Position numbers and translations under genes: made by a program
Assembly: GCA_018432925.1 (NCBI GenBank)
Contig: JAHDSC010000096.1
Location: 1-52,871, forward strand
Reading direction: 5' to 3'
DNA: 52,871 nt
From: Desulfobacterales bacterium
Lineage (GTDB): Bacteria; Desulfobacterota; Desulfobacteria; Desulfobacterales; JAHDSC01
Notes under the pieces: generated by a model
The model's input: only the letters and a program-made list of their open reading frames with translations
The model's database searches: none
What the model was told of the DNA's origin: nothing
In this document: positions 1 through 9,092 of the stretch, piece after piece
Position numbering within the stretch: the first letter of the stretch is position 1
How the letters are laid out: every line of letters starts with the position of its first letter

Positions 1-1
1 C

Positions 2-169
2 GGCAAAATTTCCCATGAGATGGCCAAACAACTGGCTGAAAGTGAATATGAAAAGTTTCATGGCAAGCGCATGTTGGATTCAACACAATCAACCAGTGAT
101 TTTGATAAAGCCGTGAAACAGCTCGAAGCCTCCAAAAAGAAAGGGGGCAAGAAGCATGGCCAAGCGTAA
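2..169 (+). CDS. C-terminal end of a RhuM-like protein (partial, cut by window edge)
   Basis: An open frame runs in from the left edge and stops at a TAA at 167-169, giving about 55 residues. It starts GKISHEMAKQLAESEYEKF and has a Lys-rich tail. The pattern 'GKIS..(M/L)A...AE.EY.KF' followed by 'SDFDKAV' resembles what I remember of the C-terminus of virulence RhuM-family proteins, which often sit beside restriction genes. The frame overlaps the next gene by 14 bp (156-169), so the two are probably co-transcribed and translationally coupled. The family call is from memory of the motif only; the rest of the gene lies outside the window. Confidence 0.5.
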   Translation, partial: GKISHEMAKQLAESEYEKFHGKRMLDSTQSTSDFDKAVKQLEASKKKGGKKHGQA

Positions 170-3100
170 ATCCAAAGGCCCGAAGCAACACGCCTTCCGC
201 AACAAGCTGCTGCTCAACCAGTGGCTGGTGAGCCTGTTCGGCATCGATCCGCTCGCCGAACACAAAGTAAATGGCAAAGTGGTTCGCCCCTTTCACAAAT
301 TGGCCGAACCCATCCGTGATCCGCGCCTGGAAGGGTTGGACAAGGATAATCTGCATTTCTTCTACCACCATCTCGGCGATAGCCCGCTCTTCAGCTATGC
401 CGATCCAACGGCTGATTTCCCGGGCTTTCGCATCAGTCGGGACATGCTCTTGACCTATGAGCAGAACATTGTTCGCCATACCCAGGCGATCAACGAAAAA
501 CGCCACCGCCCGATTGGGTGGAAATACTACCAATGGCTGACCCTGATCTTTGTTGAAATCTACCTGGACCGCTTTTTTGGCAATCGTGAAGGGATGCTTG
601 CCGATCTCAATGCATTCGTTGAACGTTTCAACCGCCACTGGGACGATTACGCCGATGTGCCGCCTTATAACGAGGATGACCTGAACAAGCTCTGCATGCA
701 GAACGCCACCGGCAGCGGCAAGACGCTGCTGATGCACGTCAACCTGCTGCAATACCGGCACTACGCCGCAAAGCATGGGAAGGATAAAGAACTCTCCCGG
801 GTTATCCTGCTGACGCCCAACGAGCGTCTCTCGGAGCAGCACATCACCGAGTTTCGGGAGAGCGATATTTCTGCAGGCAGCTACCTGCAATCACGTGGCG
901 GCCTGTTCGGCCTGGCCCAGGGCCTTGAGCGTGTGGATGTGCTGGAGATTACCAAGCTGGCTGATCAGGAGGGACCGAACACCATCGCCACGCGAAGCCT
1001 TGGAGATCAGAACCTGCTTCTGGTTGACGAGGGTCATCGTGGCATGAGCGGCAAAGAGGAAGGTGTCTGGTTTACCCGGCGATCCGATCTCTGCGCCAAG
1101 GGGTTCACCTTCGAGTATTCGGCCACCTTTGAGCAGGCTGTTCAGGCATCAGGCAATGCCGATTTTGAGAACAGCTACGCCAAGACGGTCGTTTTTGATT
1201 ACTCCTACCGGTGGTTCTATGAGGACGGCTTCGGCAAGGATTATCAGATCCTGAACCTGCCAGGGTCATTCGAAGAGACGCAGTCGATCTATATGACAGC
1301 CTGTCTGCTGAAGTTCTATCAGCAGCTTCGGATCTACGAGGAAAAAGCGAAAGATTTCGAGCCGTTCAATCTGGAAAAGCCTCTGTGGGTCTTTGTCGGC
1401 AGCACGGTTTCATCGGGCAAGATGAGCAAGGATGAACAGATCGTGGCCACGGACGTGGCGCTCATCATCCAGTTTATCGCCGACTTCCTCGACAACAGCC
1501 AAGTGGCGACGCGGCGCATGCACGAGATCCTCACCGGCAAAGGCCAGGATACCGGCCTGCTGGACAAGGATGGGAACGACATCTTTGCCGGGGCCTTTAC
1601 CTATCTGGCCCGGGCCATGAATGGCGGCGAAACCGTTGAAGCCCTCTACCGGGATATTCTCGCCAGGCTGTTCAACCATGCCGCAGGCGGGCATTTGTCA
1701 CTGGATCGCATCAAAGGCGAATCCGGCGAAGTGGCCTTGCGTGTGGGCACGAGCGAGACGGCCTTCGGTCTGATCAACGTCGGTGATGCCAAGAGCCTGT
1801 GCGACCACGTGGCCGAAGTGGCAGCACAGAATGGCACACGACTGACCGTGGAAGATAGTGACTTTACCGAGGCGATGTTCGCCTCCGTGAAGGATTCCAC
1901 GTCACCGGTCAATCTGCTTATCGGCTCGAAGAAATTCGTTGAAGGTTGGGACTGCTGGCGAGTCAGCACCATGGGCCTGATGCATGTCGGGCGCTCAGAA
2001 GGGTCGCAGATCATTCAGCTCTTTGGGCGCGGTGTCCGCTTGAAGGGTTACGAGTGGAGCCTCAAGCGCAGCGGCCATTCTCATGCGCCGCTCCGGCCGA
2101 CCTTTATCGAGGGACTGGAAACTCTGAACGTCTTCGGCATCGAAGCCGACTTCATGGAGAAGTTCCGCGAGTTCCTCAAGGAGGAAGGCCTTCCCGGCAA
2201 CGAGCGCCGCAAGATCATTACAATCCCGCTGAATGTCACCTATGACTTCGGCAAGAAGCTCAAAATCCTCCGCCCTAAGCGGAAGGCCTCTGACGGCAAG
2301 GAATACGACTTCAAGAAGGATGCGGCGGTGCCCACTGTCGGGGATATCCCGGACTACATGACGCACAACACGGTAGTCGCCGACTGGTACCCGCGCATTC
2401 AGGCCATGCAGTCACGCGGTACATCCCTGGCGACCCAGAAGGACAAGGTGTCGTTGCGTGAACAGCATTTGGCTCTGCTGGACTATGACACGCTCTTTTT
2501 CGAGCTGGAGCGGTTCAAGCGCGAACGGAGCTGGTACAACTTCAACATCACCAAGGATGGCATTCAACGTCTGCTGGGGGACCCGAACTGGTACACCCTC
2601 TACCTGCCCGAAACCCGCCTGAACCCGGTGACCTTTGATGGCGTGCTCTTGCTGCAGCAGGTGGCGTCAGAGCTTCTGAAGCGGTACTGCGATCACTACT
2701 ACAACTATCGCAAACGGGAGTACATAGAGCCGCGTCTTGAATTGCGCGACCTGACTCCGGATGATGACAACATCCCGCAGGAGGAATTCTACCAGCTCAT
2801 CGTGGATGGCGATGAAGAACAGGTCATCCAGGGAATTCAGCAGATCAAGAAGGATCTGGAACAGAAGAAGGATGATCTGCTGAAGGTTGGCGATCTGAAC
2901 GCCTGCAATTTCGGCAAGCACCTGTTCCAGCCGCTCTTTCACGTCCGGCGCGGTGGGAAAATCACCATCCTGCCTGTCGCCCTCAACGAGAGCGAATATC
3001 AGTTTGTCACCGATCTGAAGACCTGGTGCGACGGCCACAAAGCAGCTCTGGAAAAGGATGGTATAGAACTCTTCCTGCTCAGGAACATGAGCCGGGGCAA

Positions 3101-3461
3101 AGGCGTGGGATTCTTCGAGGCGGGCAACTTCCACCCCGATTTCATTCTGTGGATGCTGATTGGCGGGAAACAATACGTCACCTTCATCGAGCCGCACGGT
3201 CTTTTGCACGAAGGGCCCGCCAGCGAGAAGGTTCTGTTCCACAAACGGATCAAGGATGTCGAGCAACGGTTGAAAGACTCAACCGTGATCCTCAACAGTT
3301 TCATCCTTTCCTGGACGCGGTACCCGCAACTGAAATGGGACAACACACAGGGCGAGCTCGAGGATATGCACGTGCTGTTCATGACCAATGACCGGGAAAG
3401 ATATATCGACAAGCTCTTTGCCAAGTTGAGGGCGATGGATGCTCCCGAGAGATCAATTTAA
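156..3461 (+). CDS. Type III restriction-like DEAD/DEAH helicase with C-terminal nuclease-like domain
   Basis: A 1101-residue SF2 helicase of the type III restriction (Res subunit) class. Visible motifs are Walker A ATGSGKT at residues 184-190, motif II DEGH at 291-294 (a DEAH variant), and motif VI QLFGRGVRLKG at 621-631. Near the C-terminus, residues 994-1015 read PDF...FIEPHG. This has the spacing of a PD-(D/E)xK nuclease core, but His1014 stands where Lys is usual. Such proteins translocate on or unwind DNA in restriction or other anti-phage roles, usually with a DNA methyltransferase. No methyltransferase is in this window, so any partner must lie to the left. The start is the ATG inside the end of the upstream RhuM-like frame. 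Restriction activity is inferred from family resemblance. Confidence 0.8.
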   Translation: MAKRKSKGPKQHAFRNKLLLNQWLVSLFGIDPLAEHKVNGKVVRPFHKLAEPIRDPRLEGLDKDNLHFFYHHLGDSPLFSYADPTADFPGFRISRDMLLTYEQNIVRHTQAINEKRHRPIGWKYYQWLTLIFVEIYLDRFFGNREGMLADLNAFVERFNRHWDDYADVPPYNEDDLNKLCMQNATGSGKTLLMHVNLLQYRHYAAKHGKDKELSRVILLTPNERLSEQHITEFRESDISAGSYLQSRGGLFGLAQGLERVDVLEITKLADQEGPNTIATRSLGDQNLLLVDEGHRGMSGKEEGVWFTRRSDLCAKGFTFEYSATFEQAVQASGNADFENSYAKTVVFDYSYRWFYEDGFGKDYQILNLPGSFEETQSIYMTACLLKFYQQLRIYEEKAKDFEPFNLEKPLWVFVGSTVSSGKMSKDEQIVATDVALIIQFIADFLDNSQVATRRMHEILTGKGQDTGLLDKDGNDIFAGAFTYLARAMNGGETVEALYRDILARLFNHAAGGHLSLDRIKGESGEVALRVGTSETAFGLINVGDAKSLCDHVAEVAAQNGTRLTVEDSDFTEAMFASVKDSTSPVNLLIGSKKFVEGWDCWRVSTMGLMHVGRSEGSQIIQLFGRGVRLKGYEWSLKRSGHSHAPLRPTFIEGLETLNVFGIEADFMEKFREFLKEEGLPGNERRKIITIPLNVTYDFGKKLKILRPKRKASDGKEYDFKKDAAVPTVGDIPDYMTHNTVVADWYPRIQAMQSRGTSLATQKDKVSLREQHLALLDYDTLFFELERFKRERSWYNFNITKDGIQRLLGDPNWYTLYLPETRLNPVTFDGVLLLQQVASELLKRYCDHYYNYRKREYIEPRLELRDLTPDDDNIPQEEFYQLIVDGDEEQVIQGIQQIKKDLEQKKDDLLKVGDLNACNFGKHLFQPLFHVRRGGKITILPVALNESEYQFVTDLKTWCDGHKAALEKDGIELFLLRNMSRGKGVGFFEAGNFHPDFILWMLIGGKQYVTFIEPHGLLHEGPASEKVLFHKRIKDVEQRLKDSTVILNSFILSWTRYPQLKWDNTQGELEDMHVLFMTNDRERYIDKLFAKLRAMDAPERSI

Positions 3462-3627
3462 AAAGTACCGGATACAAATCGGCACCGATGAATTAGGTGA
3501 ATCGAAGGTATTGTCACTTATTGCGGAAGATCCAGAATCTCCGGTAATTGCGAACACTGATAAAGCAGAAAAGAAGCTCCAGGAAGTTCTAAAGGAGACA
3601 CGAGTTCGCATAGGGTCATTATTATAA
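3439..3627 (+). CDS. Small hypothetical protein overlapping the helicase gene
   Basis: A 62-residue ORF begins 23 bp before the helicase stop, with GAGGG just upstream of its ATG, so translational coupling is possible. The product is acidic and lysine-rich, with no signal peptide, membrane segment or motif I recognise. The DNA becomes A+T-richer here than in the helicase gene. An IS3 remnant begins about 100 bp further on, so this could be the 5' part of a gene cut by a past insertion. It may also be a chance ORF. Confidence 0.35.
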   Translation: MLPRDQFKKYRIQIGTDELGESKVLSLIAEDPESPVIANTDKAEKKLQEVLKETRVRIGSLL

Positions 3628-3728
3628 ACTGACAACGTATCCTTATCTTATAGGCGGAGGTGCATCGATAGGTACCGGAGGAGTTTCGCCGGCGGTTTGT
3701 AATAGTCAACAAAAGGCGAACACCCGGC

Positions 3729-3863
3729 TTAGGCCACTTTCAATATTTTTTTCTTTTCATAATCCATGGTGCTTGCGTACTCCGGAGTAGAGTGCAATCG
3801 ATACGAGTTGCAGAAGGTGATGTACTCCGGGATTTCCAAATCGGGCCGTGTGATGCCATATTC
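3729..3863 (-). pseudogene. IS3-family transposase C-terminal fragment
   Basis: Read on the minus strand, this stretch has an in-frame TAA just before it (3864-3866), then 44 codons ending in TAA (3729-3731). The translation contains EYITFCNSYRLHSTPEYAS followed by TMDYEKKK. The spacing 'YI.F.N.YRLHS..(G/E)Y.....Y' is the hallmark of the C-terminal end of IS3/IS2-type DDE transposases (OrfB). The catalytic DDE residues, the start codon and the terminal inverted repeats are absent, so only a decayed tail remains. It marks an old insertion between the restriction-like region and the DNA-repair genes. Confidence 0.65.
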
Positions 3864-4074
3864 TTATAAACGGAGCCGGTGGGGGCGGGATACGATCAGC
3901 GAGCGGATTCATGCCGCTTTACCGGTTAAACGCAAACGCAGGGAAAAAAGAGGGAGAAGCGTTTCTTTCGGTTGCGACGGCCAGGAATGTTGACCAAGAT
4001 CGGCGTTCAATGGAACAGGAACAGAGTTTTCATAATCATGCGAAAACCGCATGAGGGCGGAAAGGAGGATTTCA

Positions 4075-4377
4075 ATGTTACTGTTAAGCATGGAATGGCT
4101 GGGGCCGGATGCTTTTGCCGGATACGTTGAAGACGGTGATCAATACAGAGGCTTTTTTGTTGAACGTGGCAAGGATGCCAGAATCGACGAGAATTATAAA
4201 AAAGCAAAGTTCGATGATTACGAGCACTTTTGCGGCGTTATCGGAAAGGTTGATCCGTATGCCGTATTTTTGGCCGAGCCGATGCCGATCATGGATCTTT
4301 CGTGGGGTGTTTTAGATAAAGCCTGCGAACAACTGCCGGAGGGGTATGCAGGGATCGAGGAGAAGTACAAATGTTAG
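4075..4377 (+). CDS. Hypothetical protein, about 100 residues
   Basis: The start chosen is the ATG at 4075, which has a strong ribosome-binding site (AAAGGAGG, 4061-4068) seven bases upstream. A longer frame from 4051 would place that site inside the gene and is less likely. The product begins MLLLSMEWLGPDAFAG, is acidic and aromatic-rich, and has no signal peptide, membrane segment or cysteine motif that I recognise. It stands alone between the IS3 remnant and mrfA. I do not know the family. The strong RBS and coding-like composition support a real gene. Confidence 0.6.
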   Translation: MLLLSMEWLGPDAFAGYVEDGDQYRGFFVERGKDARIDENYKKAKFDDYEHFCGVIGKVDPYAVFLAEPMPIMDLSWGVLDKACEQLPEGYAGIEEKYKC

Positions 4378-4755
4378 CCGAACCGAATTGCGGCCTATGA
4401 TAGCGCTGGCATGATCCCGGAGCCAAGACAACGAGATTGTCTATGAGCAGGAATAAAGTCCGGCAACTGTTTCGATGATGAATTTTTGTTGATGATCGGT
4501 TCTTTCGAAAAATGTCCCTTGAGACACCCTTGATTCCCTTCTGAATTTACATATAAATTTGCCTGTTTCGCTGGTTCCGGACACCTGACACGAGGGAAAT
4601 CCGCTGCGAACCGGAATACGCACCCTCATTTCGCGGTTTTTGGCCTGCTTGTGGTTCCCTGTGAAATCTCGGGGGAATTGAAGACATCGCCAGGAATTGA
4701 CCAATTTGTCGGAGAGTTGATTGATTATAGCCTGAAAAAAGGATAAATCATTCCC
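4378..4755. other. Gene-free spacer upstream of mrfA
   Basis: Only short ORFs that look like chance occur here. The region should hold the mrfAB promoter, but I could not find a convincing -35/-10 pair; a TTGACC at 4697-4702 has no well-spaced -10. I saw no repeat or terminator. Confidence 0.5.
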
Positions 4756-7122
4756 ATGACAAAGCTGACTTTGAAGGAGTGGCTATCGAGGGCCGAGAAA
4801 AAACGGCGATTCATGGAAAATGTTCGGGCGATCCGTAAAATTTCAGCCCGCCCCGGCGAATTTTTGGATTATCCGTCATGGGTCAATCCCGTTCTGCGAA
4901 AGGTCCTCGTCGATCGAGGACTCGGTCGGCTTTACAGCCATCAAGCAAAGGCCGTGGATCTGGTTCGCCAGGGGCAAAGCATCGTCATCGTCACCCCCAC
5001 GGCAAGCGGCAAGACCCTCTGCTACAACCTGCCGGTTCTGCAGAAAATCCTTGAAGAGCCGGAGGCCCGGGCATTATACCTTTTTCCCACCAAGGCGCTC
5101 GCCCAGGATCAGATGCACGAGATCCACGGCCTGATCGGCGAGTTAAAGGCGGATATCAAGACCTATACTTACGATGGGGACACTCCCGATGATGCCCGTC
5201 GGGCGATCCGGAAACAGGGGCATGTAATCGTTACCAATCCCGACATGCTACACGCCGGGATTCTTCCCCACCATACGAAGTGGCAGAAACTCTTTGCGAA
5301 CCTTCAATATGTGGTGATCGATGAGCTTCACGTCTACCGGGGCATCTTCGGTTCCCATTTTACGAATGTTCTCCGGCGTCTGGTCCGAATATGCCGCTTT
5401 TACGGCAGTGACCCGGTCTTCATCTGCTGCTCGGCAACGGTGGCCAACCCCGGGGAACACGCCGAGCGCCTCCTGGAACGTTCCGTGGCACTGATCGACG
5501 AAAGCGGAGCGCCGGCGGCGGCCAAAACCTTCATTCTTTATAATCCGCCCATCGTCAACCGGGAGCTCGGGATCCGGCAGTCCGCCATGACACCGGTCCG
5601 GAAGATTGCCGTCGACCTGATAGAAAACGGAATCCAGACGATTGTTTTTGCCACCAGCCGACTGAACGTGGAGGTCTTGACGAAATACCTCAAGGATCGA
5701 TTTGCAAAGGGAAAGCCGATAGACACCCAGTTTGTCACCGGCTACCGAGGGGGGTATCTGCCCAATCTTCGCCGGCGGATCGAAGCGGGCCTGCGTAACC
5801 GGGAGATAATGGGGGTTGTCGCGACAAACGCTTTAGAACTGGGGATCGACATCGGCGATCTGGAGGCGTCCATCCTCTGTGGGTATCCCGGTTCCATCGC
5901 CAGCACCTGGCAACAGGCGGGGCGTGCCGGCAGACGTACCGGACAGAGCCTGGCGCTTCTCATTGCCCGGAGCTCCCCACTCGATCAGTTCATCGTTGAA
6001 AATCCCGATTACTTTTTTTCGCGGTCCCCTGAGTTTTGCCGCGTCAACCCGGACAATCTGCTGATTCTTCTGCATCATATCAAAAGCGCCGCTTTCGAGC
6101 TTCCATTCGAGAAGGGGGAGCGTTTCGGTGGTGAAAACCTGGAGGAGCTTCTCAATTATCTGGAAGAGAAGGGCGTTTTGCATAGGGTGGATGCCCGCTG
6201 GCACTGGTCGGCGGAGAGCTATCCCGCCGACGAGGTAAGCCTGCGGAGCATCAACCCCGAAAACGTCGTTGTCGTGGATACGACAGAAACAGGCAACCAC
6301 CGGGTGATCGCCGAAGTGGACTGGGACAGCGCTTTCACCACTGTTCATACCGATGCCGTCTACATGATGGAATCCAGGCAATACTACGTGGACAATCTTG
6401 ATCTTGAAAGAAAGACCGCTTACGTCCACAAGGTCGATACCGACTATTACACCGACGCGATGACCTACACCAACGTCCGGGTGATCGATGCCTTTGCGAA
6501 AAAGCCGGGCACAGAGATCCTTGTCGAGCACGGCGAGGTACAGGTAGTGAGCAAGGTGGTCGGTTACAAGAAGATCAAATTTTACACCTCGGAGAATTTA
6601 GGCTACGGAGAGGTGAATCTTCCGGAAAAGGACATGCATACGACGAGTTGCTGGTTCACGATCCCCCGCCCCCGCCTTGCCGGGCTTTCCTGCAATCAGG
6701 AGGAGATCATCGACGGCCTGGCGGGTCTTGCCTACAGTCTCCACCACTTGGCGGCCATGATGCTGATGGCGGACCTCCACGACATCGACCGGGCGATCGG
6801 GGACAAGAGCGGTGAATGGTTTGTCCGAAAATATCGGAATTGGAGGACGATCACGACCACACCGGGAGGAGGGAATGATGCCCTCCAAATGGTCGATGCC
6901 TTCGACCCGACGATCTTTCTTTTTGACGCATACCCGGGGGGAATCGGCTTCTCGGATCTCCTGTTTGAGCGCCATGACGCCTTGCTGGACGCGGCCCGAC
7001 AACTCATCCGAAACTGCCCCTGTCCCCACGGATGTCCCTCCTGCGTCGGACCGACGCTCGAGGTGGGACCGCGGGCGAAAGAGACGGCGATAGAAATCCT
7101 CGGCCTCCTCCAGGCAAAATAA
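4756..7122 (+). CDS. mrfA: MrfA/YprA-type DEAD-box repair helicase with C-terminal four-Cys cluster
   Basis: A 788-residue SF2 helicase. It shows TPTASGKT (Walker A, residues 80-87), DELH (motif II, 189-192), QQAGRAGRR (motif VI) and a C-terminal DUF1998-type domain. That domain carries four cysteines at 754, 756, 760 and 763 in the pattern CPCPHGCPSC, a metal-binding signature of the MrfA family. Length and domain order match Bacillus subtilis YprA/MrfA, a 3'-5' helicase that with MrfB repairs mitomycin-type DNA damage outside the UvrABC pathway. The mrfB homologue follows 13 bp downstream, and that pairing strengthens the call. Predicted to be cytoplasmic. The role in this organism is inferred from the Bacillus pair. 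Confidence 0.9.
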   Translation: MTKLTLKEWLSRAEKKRRFMENVRAIRKISARPGEFLDYPSWVNPVLRKVLVDRGLGRLYSHQAKAVDLVRQGQSIVIVTPTASGKTLCYNLPVLQKILEEPEARALYLFPTKALAQDQMHEIHGLIGELKADIKTYTYDGDTPDDARRAIRKQGHVIVTNPDMLHAGILPHHTKWQKLFANLQYVVIDELHVYRGIFGSHFTNVLRRLVRICRFYGSDPVFICCSATVANPGEHAERLLERSVALIDESGAPAAAKTFILYNPPIVNRELGIRQSAMTPVRKIAVDLIENGIQTIVFATSRLNVEVLTKYLKDRFAKGKPIDTQFVTGYRGGYLPNLRRRIEAGLRNREIMGVVATNALELGIDIGDLEASILCGYPGSIASTWQQAGRAGRRTGQSLALLIARSSPLDQFIVENPDYFFSRSPEFCRVNPDNLLILLHHIKSAAFELPFEKGERFGGENLEELLNYLEEKGVLHRVDARWHWSAESYPADEVSLRSINPENVVVVDTTETGNHRVIAEVDWDSAFTTVHTDAVYMMESRQYYVDNLDLERKTAYVHKVDTDYYTDAMTYTNVRVIDAFAKKPGTEILVEHGEVQVVSKVVGYKKIKFYTSENLGYGEVNLPEKDMHTTSCWFTIPRPRLAGLSCNQEEIIDGLAGLAYSLHHLAAMMLMADLHDIDRAIGDKSGEWFVRKYRNWRTITTTPGGGNDALQMVDAFDPTIFLFDAYPGGIGFSDLLFERHDALLDAARQLIRNCPCPHGCPSCVGPTLEVGPRAKETAIEILGLLQAK

Positions 7123-7135
7123 TCGAGGGAATTTC

Positions 7136-8467
7136 ATGAGTGTCATTTCTCGTTTACATCGTCTGACCGGCGAAGATCGTAAAGCATCCGGCGGAAACAA
7201 CGACGGACGGAGCAAAGCCGAACAACTGGCAAGCCTGCGGGCGCGGATCGACGCGATTTTATCCCGGAGGCCGGAAGGACAAAAAACGAAACCTCGGTCC
7301 ACCGGGCGTGGCGGTTTCGTCCCCCTTGAGGAGCTTGTCCCTGGGGAAGAGACGACCAACGAAGCGGGGGCCTTCTTCTGCGCCTGTCACCTGATGGAAG
7401 GCTCCGCGCGTCATGGTCGGTTCCGTATCCGGGAACTGGCGGCCCTCGACATGGACAGGTTGGCCGTTCTCGGCAATGACCCGGCCCTGCGTGGATTGGA
7501 TTACCGCGAAGCGCTTTTTTTCGATACAGAAACCACGGGGATTGCCGGAGGAACCGGGACGGTGGCTTTTCTCATCGGCCTGGGCTGGTTCGAGAGAGAT
7601 GCATTCATCATTCGGCAGTTCTTCGCCCGGGATTACGGCGAAGAGCGGGCGACGCTTCTCGGCCTTCGTGAACTGCTTGAAGGAAAACGGTTTCTCGTCA
7701 GCTTCAACGGCAAGGCATTCGATGCCAATCTCCTGGCTGCCCGCTTTATTATGAACCGCATGCCCGATCCCTTATCCGGCCTTCCCCATCTTGATCTCCT
7801 GCATCCTGCCCGGAGACTTTTGAGCCACCGTCTGCCTGACCGACGACTGGGTTCTCTTGAATCGGCTCTCCTTGGCTTCGAGCGGGAGGAGGACGTCCCT
7901 GGAAGCGAGATTCCGCAACGTTATTTCGACTGGCTTCGCAGCCGCGACGGGCTTCTCATGGCCGACGTCTTCAAACACAACCGCTTTGACATCCTTTCTC
8001 TGGCGGCTCTGGCCGCCCACCTGTCGGAGATGCTCGATCCGGGGGATACACGATGCCATCCCGTTGACCGACTTGCGGCGGCAAGGCTGTTTCTGGCCCG
8101 GGGATATCCGAGAGAGGCCATCCGGCTCCTCCATCCTCTCGTTGGATGCGCCAGTCCGGAAACGGCATGGGATGCGGCGCGGGAACTCTCCCTTCATTAC
8201 AAGCGGACAAAACAATGGCCGGCGGCGGTGGCGATTTGGGAGGAGCTGGTGTTGCGGGATGATAGTGATTTCTTCTCCCTCATCGAGCTTGCCAAATGGT
8301 TCGAACATCAGCAACGAGATTTCACTCGGGCCCTGGCCCTGGTTGAGCGCGCCCGCGTCAATGAACAAATCCTGTCGCCGGATCAGTGCGCCGACCTAGT
8401 CCACCGCAAGAAGCGTTTGGAGAGGAAGCTGGCCGGCCGGAAGGGCCTTGCTCGGCAAACCATATGA
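7136..8467 (+). CDS. mrfB: MrfB/YprB-type DEDDh exonuclease with TPR-like C-terminus
   Basis: A 443-residue protein with an RNase H-like exonuclease core. FFDTETTG places D130 and E132; SFNGKAFD places D196; HNRFD places H281 and D285. Together these complete a DEDDh active site. The roughly 130 residues after the nuclease domain are helical and TPR-like, as in B. subtilis YprB. In Bacillus, MrfB is the nuclease partner of MrfA in processing mitomycin-induced lesions. The gene starts 13 bp after mrfA with GAGG upstream of the ATG, so it is the second gene of a two-gene operon. All catalytic residues are present, so the enzyme should be active. Confidence 0.88.
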   Translation: MSVISRLHRLTGEDRKASGGNNDGRSKAEQLASLRARIDAILSRRPEGQKTKPRSTGRGGFVPLEELVPGEETTNEAGAFFCACHLMEGSARHGRFRIRELAALDMDRLAVLGNDPALRGLDYREALFFDTETTGIAGGTGTVAFLIGLGWFERDAFIIRQFFARDYGEERATLLGLRELLEGKRFLVSFNGKAFDANLLAARFIMNRMPDPLSGLPHLDLLHPARRLLSHRLPDRRLGSLESALLGFEREEDVPGSEIPQRYFDWLRSRDGLLMADVFKHNRFDILSLAALAAHLSEMLDPGDTRCHPVDRLAAARLFLARGYPREAIRLLHPLVGCASPETAWDAARELSLHYKRTKQWPAAVAIWEELVLRDDSDFFSLIELAKWFEHQQRDFTRALALVERARVNEQILSPDQCADLVHRKKRLERKLAGRKGLARQTI

Positions 8468-8651
8468 CCGGTTTGCATCATACCGGGCAACGGTGCGCAA
8501 CGATAAGTTTTTTTAACGGTGTCTACCGCCGGGGATAAACCGGGCATTGCGGATGATTATTTTCGTACCCTGTGAGAAGGCGGAGGCAACGGTTCATCAT
8601 GTGAATTTTCGGCGAAAAGAAAGCAGCCCCCGGAGCCGGGGTAAGATCCAA

Positions 8652-8692
8652 GGGTTTCGGGTCGAGTCGAAACCCGAAAGGCCACGTTTTTT
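8652..8692 (+). terminator. Overlapping hairpins and T-run after mrfB (possible terminator)
   Basis: Two alternative 8-bp stems share the same bases: GGGTTTCG/CGAAACCC (8652-8659/8668-8675) and TTTCGGGT/ACCCGAAA (8655-8662/8672-8679). A run of six T follows at 8687-8692, seven bases after the stem. It lies 185 bp after mrfB and 44 bp before the convergent molbindin gene, so it may stop mrfAB transcription. The stem-to-T distance is long, so the call is weak. Confidence 0.35.
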
Positions 8693-8735
8693 ATTATTGG
8701 CGTCGAACCGTCATCACGGCATCATGAGACCGCCG

Positions 8736-8945
8736 CTATTCCGTACCGATCATCACATTCGAAGCCTTGACGATTAAATATGCCTCCTTCCCTACCTTGA
8801 GTCCCAGATTCTCGCACGATTTCCTCGTGATAATCGATGTCATTTCTAAACCCGGAGCGACCTCCAGGACCACTTCCGCGTTCACTTGACCGATTTCAAT
8901 GGATCTGATTGTACCTTTCAGAACATTGCGCGCGCTTAGTTTCAT
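8736..8945 (-). CDS. mop: Molbindin (single Mop/TOBE-domain molybdate-binding protein)
   Basis: The chosen start is the ATG at 8943-8945, with GGAGGT seven bases upstream. It gives a 69-residue protein beginning MKLSARNVLKGTIRSIEIG, the classic opening of a Mop/TOBE domain, followed by NAEVVLEV and 'IT..S...LGLK.G....IVKA.NVMIG'. Molbindins are small cytoplasmic oligomers that bind molybdate or tungstate for storage and homeostasis. The longer frame in front of this start would include the RBS and is rejected. It fits a genome using Mo/W enzymes, two of which (AOR and a molybdopterin oxidoreductase) are in this window. Confidence 0.88.
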   Translation of the reverse strand: MKLSARNVLKGTIRSIEIGQVNAEVVLEVAPGLEMTSIITRKSCENLGLKVGKEAYLIVKASNVMIGTE

Positions 8946-9092
8946 GGCATTACCTCCCATCCGTGAAATCATTTCTGAATCCTATACCCTGCAATCGATC
9001 AACAAGGTATTTTCGTTACAATTCCGGGGCGATGGCGCCGTGTGCAAGACAAAGCCCATGGAGTTGTTGAACCTGAGAGGGCAGAAAATATA

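Noticed and set aside
8620..8692. G/C-rich hairpins near the molbindin gene as a possible molybdenum-cofactor riboswitch
   Set aside because: They lie downstream (3') of the molbindin gene, not in its leader, and do not show the complex conserved core; a terminator for mrfB is simpler.
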